A stretch of 64,000 nucleotides of DNA from JAWVFM01 sp963843315 (GTDB lineage: Bacteria; Actinomycetota; Thermoleophilia; Solirubrobacterales; 70-9), in the NCBI GenBank assembly GCA_963843315.1, contig CAWJJU010000002.1, positions 310,001 to 374,000 of the forward strand, given 5' to 3'. Shown here one piece after another: positions 63,224-64,000 of this stretch. Position 1 is the first letter of the stretch; every line of letters begins with the position of its first letter. The notes beneath the pieces are model-generated. The model was not told the DNA's origin. It saw nothing but the letters and a program-made list of their open reading frames with translations, and ran no database searches. Made by a program: the position numbers and the translations under genes.

Positions 63224-64000
63224 CTATTCGCTCGAGACGTTCGGAACTCCCGGCGCGACGGGGTAGCTGCCGAGGACGCGAACCGTCTCGGCCTTGGCGC
63301 GAAGCGCGTCGAGCGCCTCGGCGACGGGCTCGCTGTCGACGGCGCCCTCGATGTCGATGAAGAACATGTAACGGCCGAAGCCCCGGCGCAGCGGGCGCGA
63401 CTCGATGCGCGTGAGGTTGACGCTGCGGTTGGAGAACTCGAACAGGGCGTCGACCAGGGCGCCCGGGTGGTCCTCGCCGAGCTCGGAGAAGACGGCCGAG
63501 GTCCGCCACCGGCCCTCGCCCGCGGCGCGCGAGCCGGCGGGCGCGATCCACACGAACCGCGTGACGTTGTCGCTCTCGTCCTCGACTCCCTCGCGAAGCA
63601 CGGTGCAGCCGTACAGGGCCGCGGCCGAGCCTGCCCCGAGGGCCGCCCACGGGGCCGCCTCGCGGCTGACGGTGCGGATGGCCTCGGCGCTCGAGGCGGC
63701 CGCGCGCGCCTCGGCGCCGCCGAGCTCCGAGCGAAGGAAGCGCGCGCACTGGGCGAGGATCTGCGGATGGGACAGCACCACCTCGATCCGATCGAGCTCG
63801 AGCGGGGTCCGGGAGATGAGGCTGTGCCGGATGGGGTGGTCGTGCTCGCCGACGATGGTCACCCCCTCGCCGTCGAAGGCAAGGGCGTCGAGGGTCGAGC
63901 GTACGGAGCCCTCGATGGAGTTCTCGTAGGGAACCAGCGCGAGGTCGGCTCCCCCGTCGCCGACGGCGCGGATCGCGTCGTGGACGGTGGTCGCCGGCGC
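63224..64000 (-). CDS. pheA: Prephenate dehydratase (C-terminal part, runs off window)
   Basis: 258 residues visible. The dehydratase part has ADLALVPYENSIEGSVRSTL, RHSLISRTPLELDRIEVVLS, HPQILAQCARFLR, WAALGAGSAAALYGCTVLRE and the threonine/phenylalanine signature DNVTRFVWIAP. The C-terminal ACT domain has HPGALVDALFEFSNRSVNLT and RIESRPLRRGFGRYMFFIDI, which binds phenylalanine for feedback. Makes phenylpyruvate. The N-terminus lies beyond the window. Confidence 0.95.
   Translation of the reverse strand, partial: APATTVHDAIRAVGDGGADLALVPYENSIEGSVRSTLDALAFDGEGVTIVGEHDHPIRHSLISRTPLELDRIEVVLSHPQILAQCARFLRSELGGAEARAAASSAEAIRTVSREAAPWAALGAGSAAALYGCTVLREGVEDESDNVTRFVWIAPAGSRAAGEGRWRTSAVFSELGEDHPGALVDALFEFSNRSVNLTRIESRPLRRGFGRYMFFIDIEGAVDSEPVAEALDALRAKAETVRVLGSYPVAPGVPNVSSE

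Overview
The window is high-GC, actinobacterial-type chromosomal DNA containing the replication-initiation neighbourhood. The order rpmH-rnpA-yidD-yidC-jag-rsmG-parA-parB leads away on the minus strand, and dnaA-dnaN-recF-dciA-gyrB-gyrA runs on the plus strand, so replication most likely starts near 52.9-53.1 kb. Very high GC, many GTG/TTG starts, start/stop overlaps, a short YidC, a Firmicutes-like split cytochrome bc complex and a long GyrB suggest a deep actinobacterial lineage such as Thermoleophilia/Solirubrobacterales. That placement is inference; there is no rRNA in the window.

Layout. 0-6.8 kb: surface-modification cluster with four sulfotransferases and three family-2 glycosyltransferases. 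6.8-9.6 kb: three tandem secreted RTX-like repeat proteins. 9.6-18.5 kb: mixed accessory genes (MFS exporter, SnoaL protein, glyoxalase-like protein, ECF sigma factor with SnoaL domain, fatty-acid-hydroxylase-like protein, diguanylate cyclase, GFA enzyme, lipoprotein, TolB-like protein). 18.6-21.7 kb: tRNA-Lys, TPR-like protein, tatC, tatA, dcd, zinc-ribbon protein. 21.8-29.8 kb: a long minus-strand respiratory operon joining heme synthesis (hemB, siroheme-decarboxylase-like gene, hemL), a possible prenyltransferase small subunit, Rieske, cytochrome b, subunit IV-cytochrome c fusion, menG and a polyprenyl diphosphate synthase. Together these would make and use menaquinone and heme. 29.8-41 kb: membrane glycosyltransferase-like proteins, ABC exporter, YmdB phosphodiesterase, GtrA, alkaline-phosphatase-like protein and a secreted hydrolase. 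41-48 kb: metalloprotease, aminotransferase, ddl, P450, SRPBCC proteins, bifunctional nuclease, tRNA-Ile, pdxH. 48-63.2 kb: the origin region, followed by an HNH protein and a partial pheA.

Two features stand out. First, two families of short dispersed structured repeats: a 56-nt two-hairpin element in three copies with compensatory base changes, and a 51-nt nested hairpin in two copies. A separate, elaborate 126-nt branched inverted-repeat structure lies at 13.58 kb. Second, about 18 genes are split by apparent single-base frameshifts, including normally essential ones (dnaN, hemL, menG). This points to indel errors in the assembly rather than mass gene decay. Such genes are annotated here across the break.
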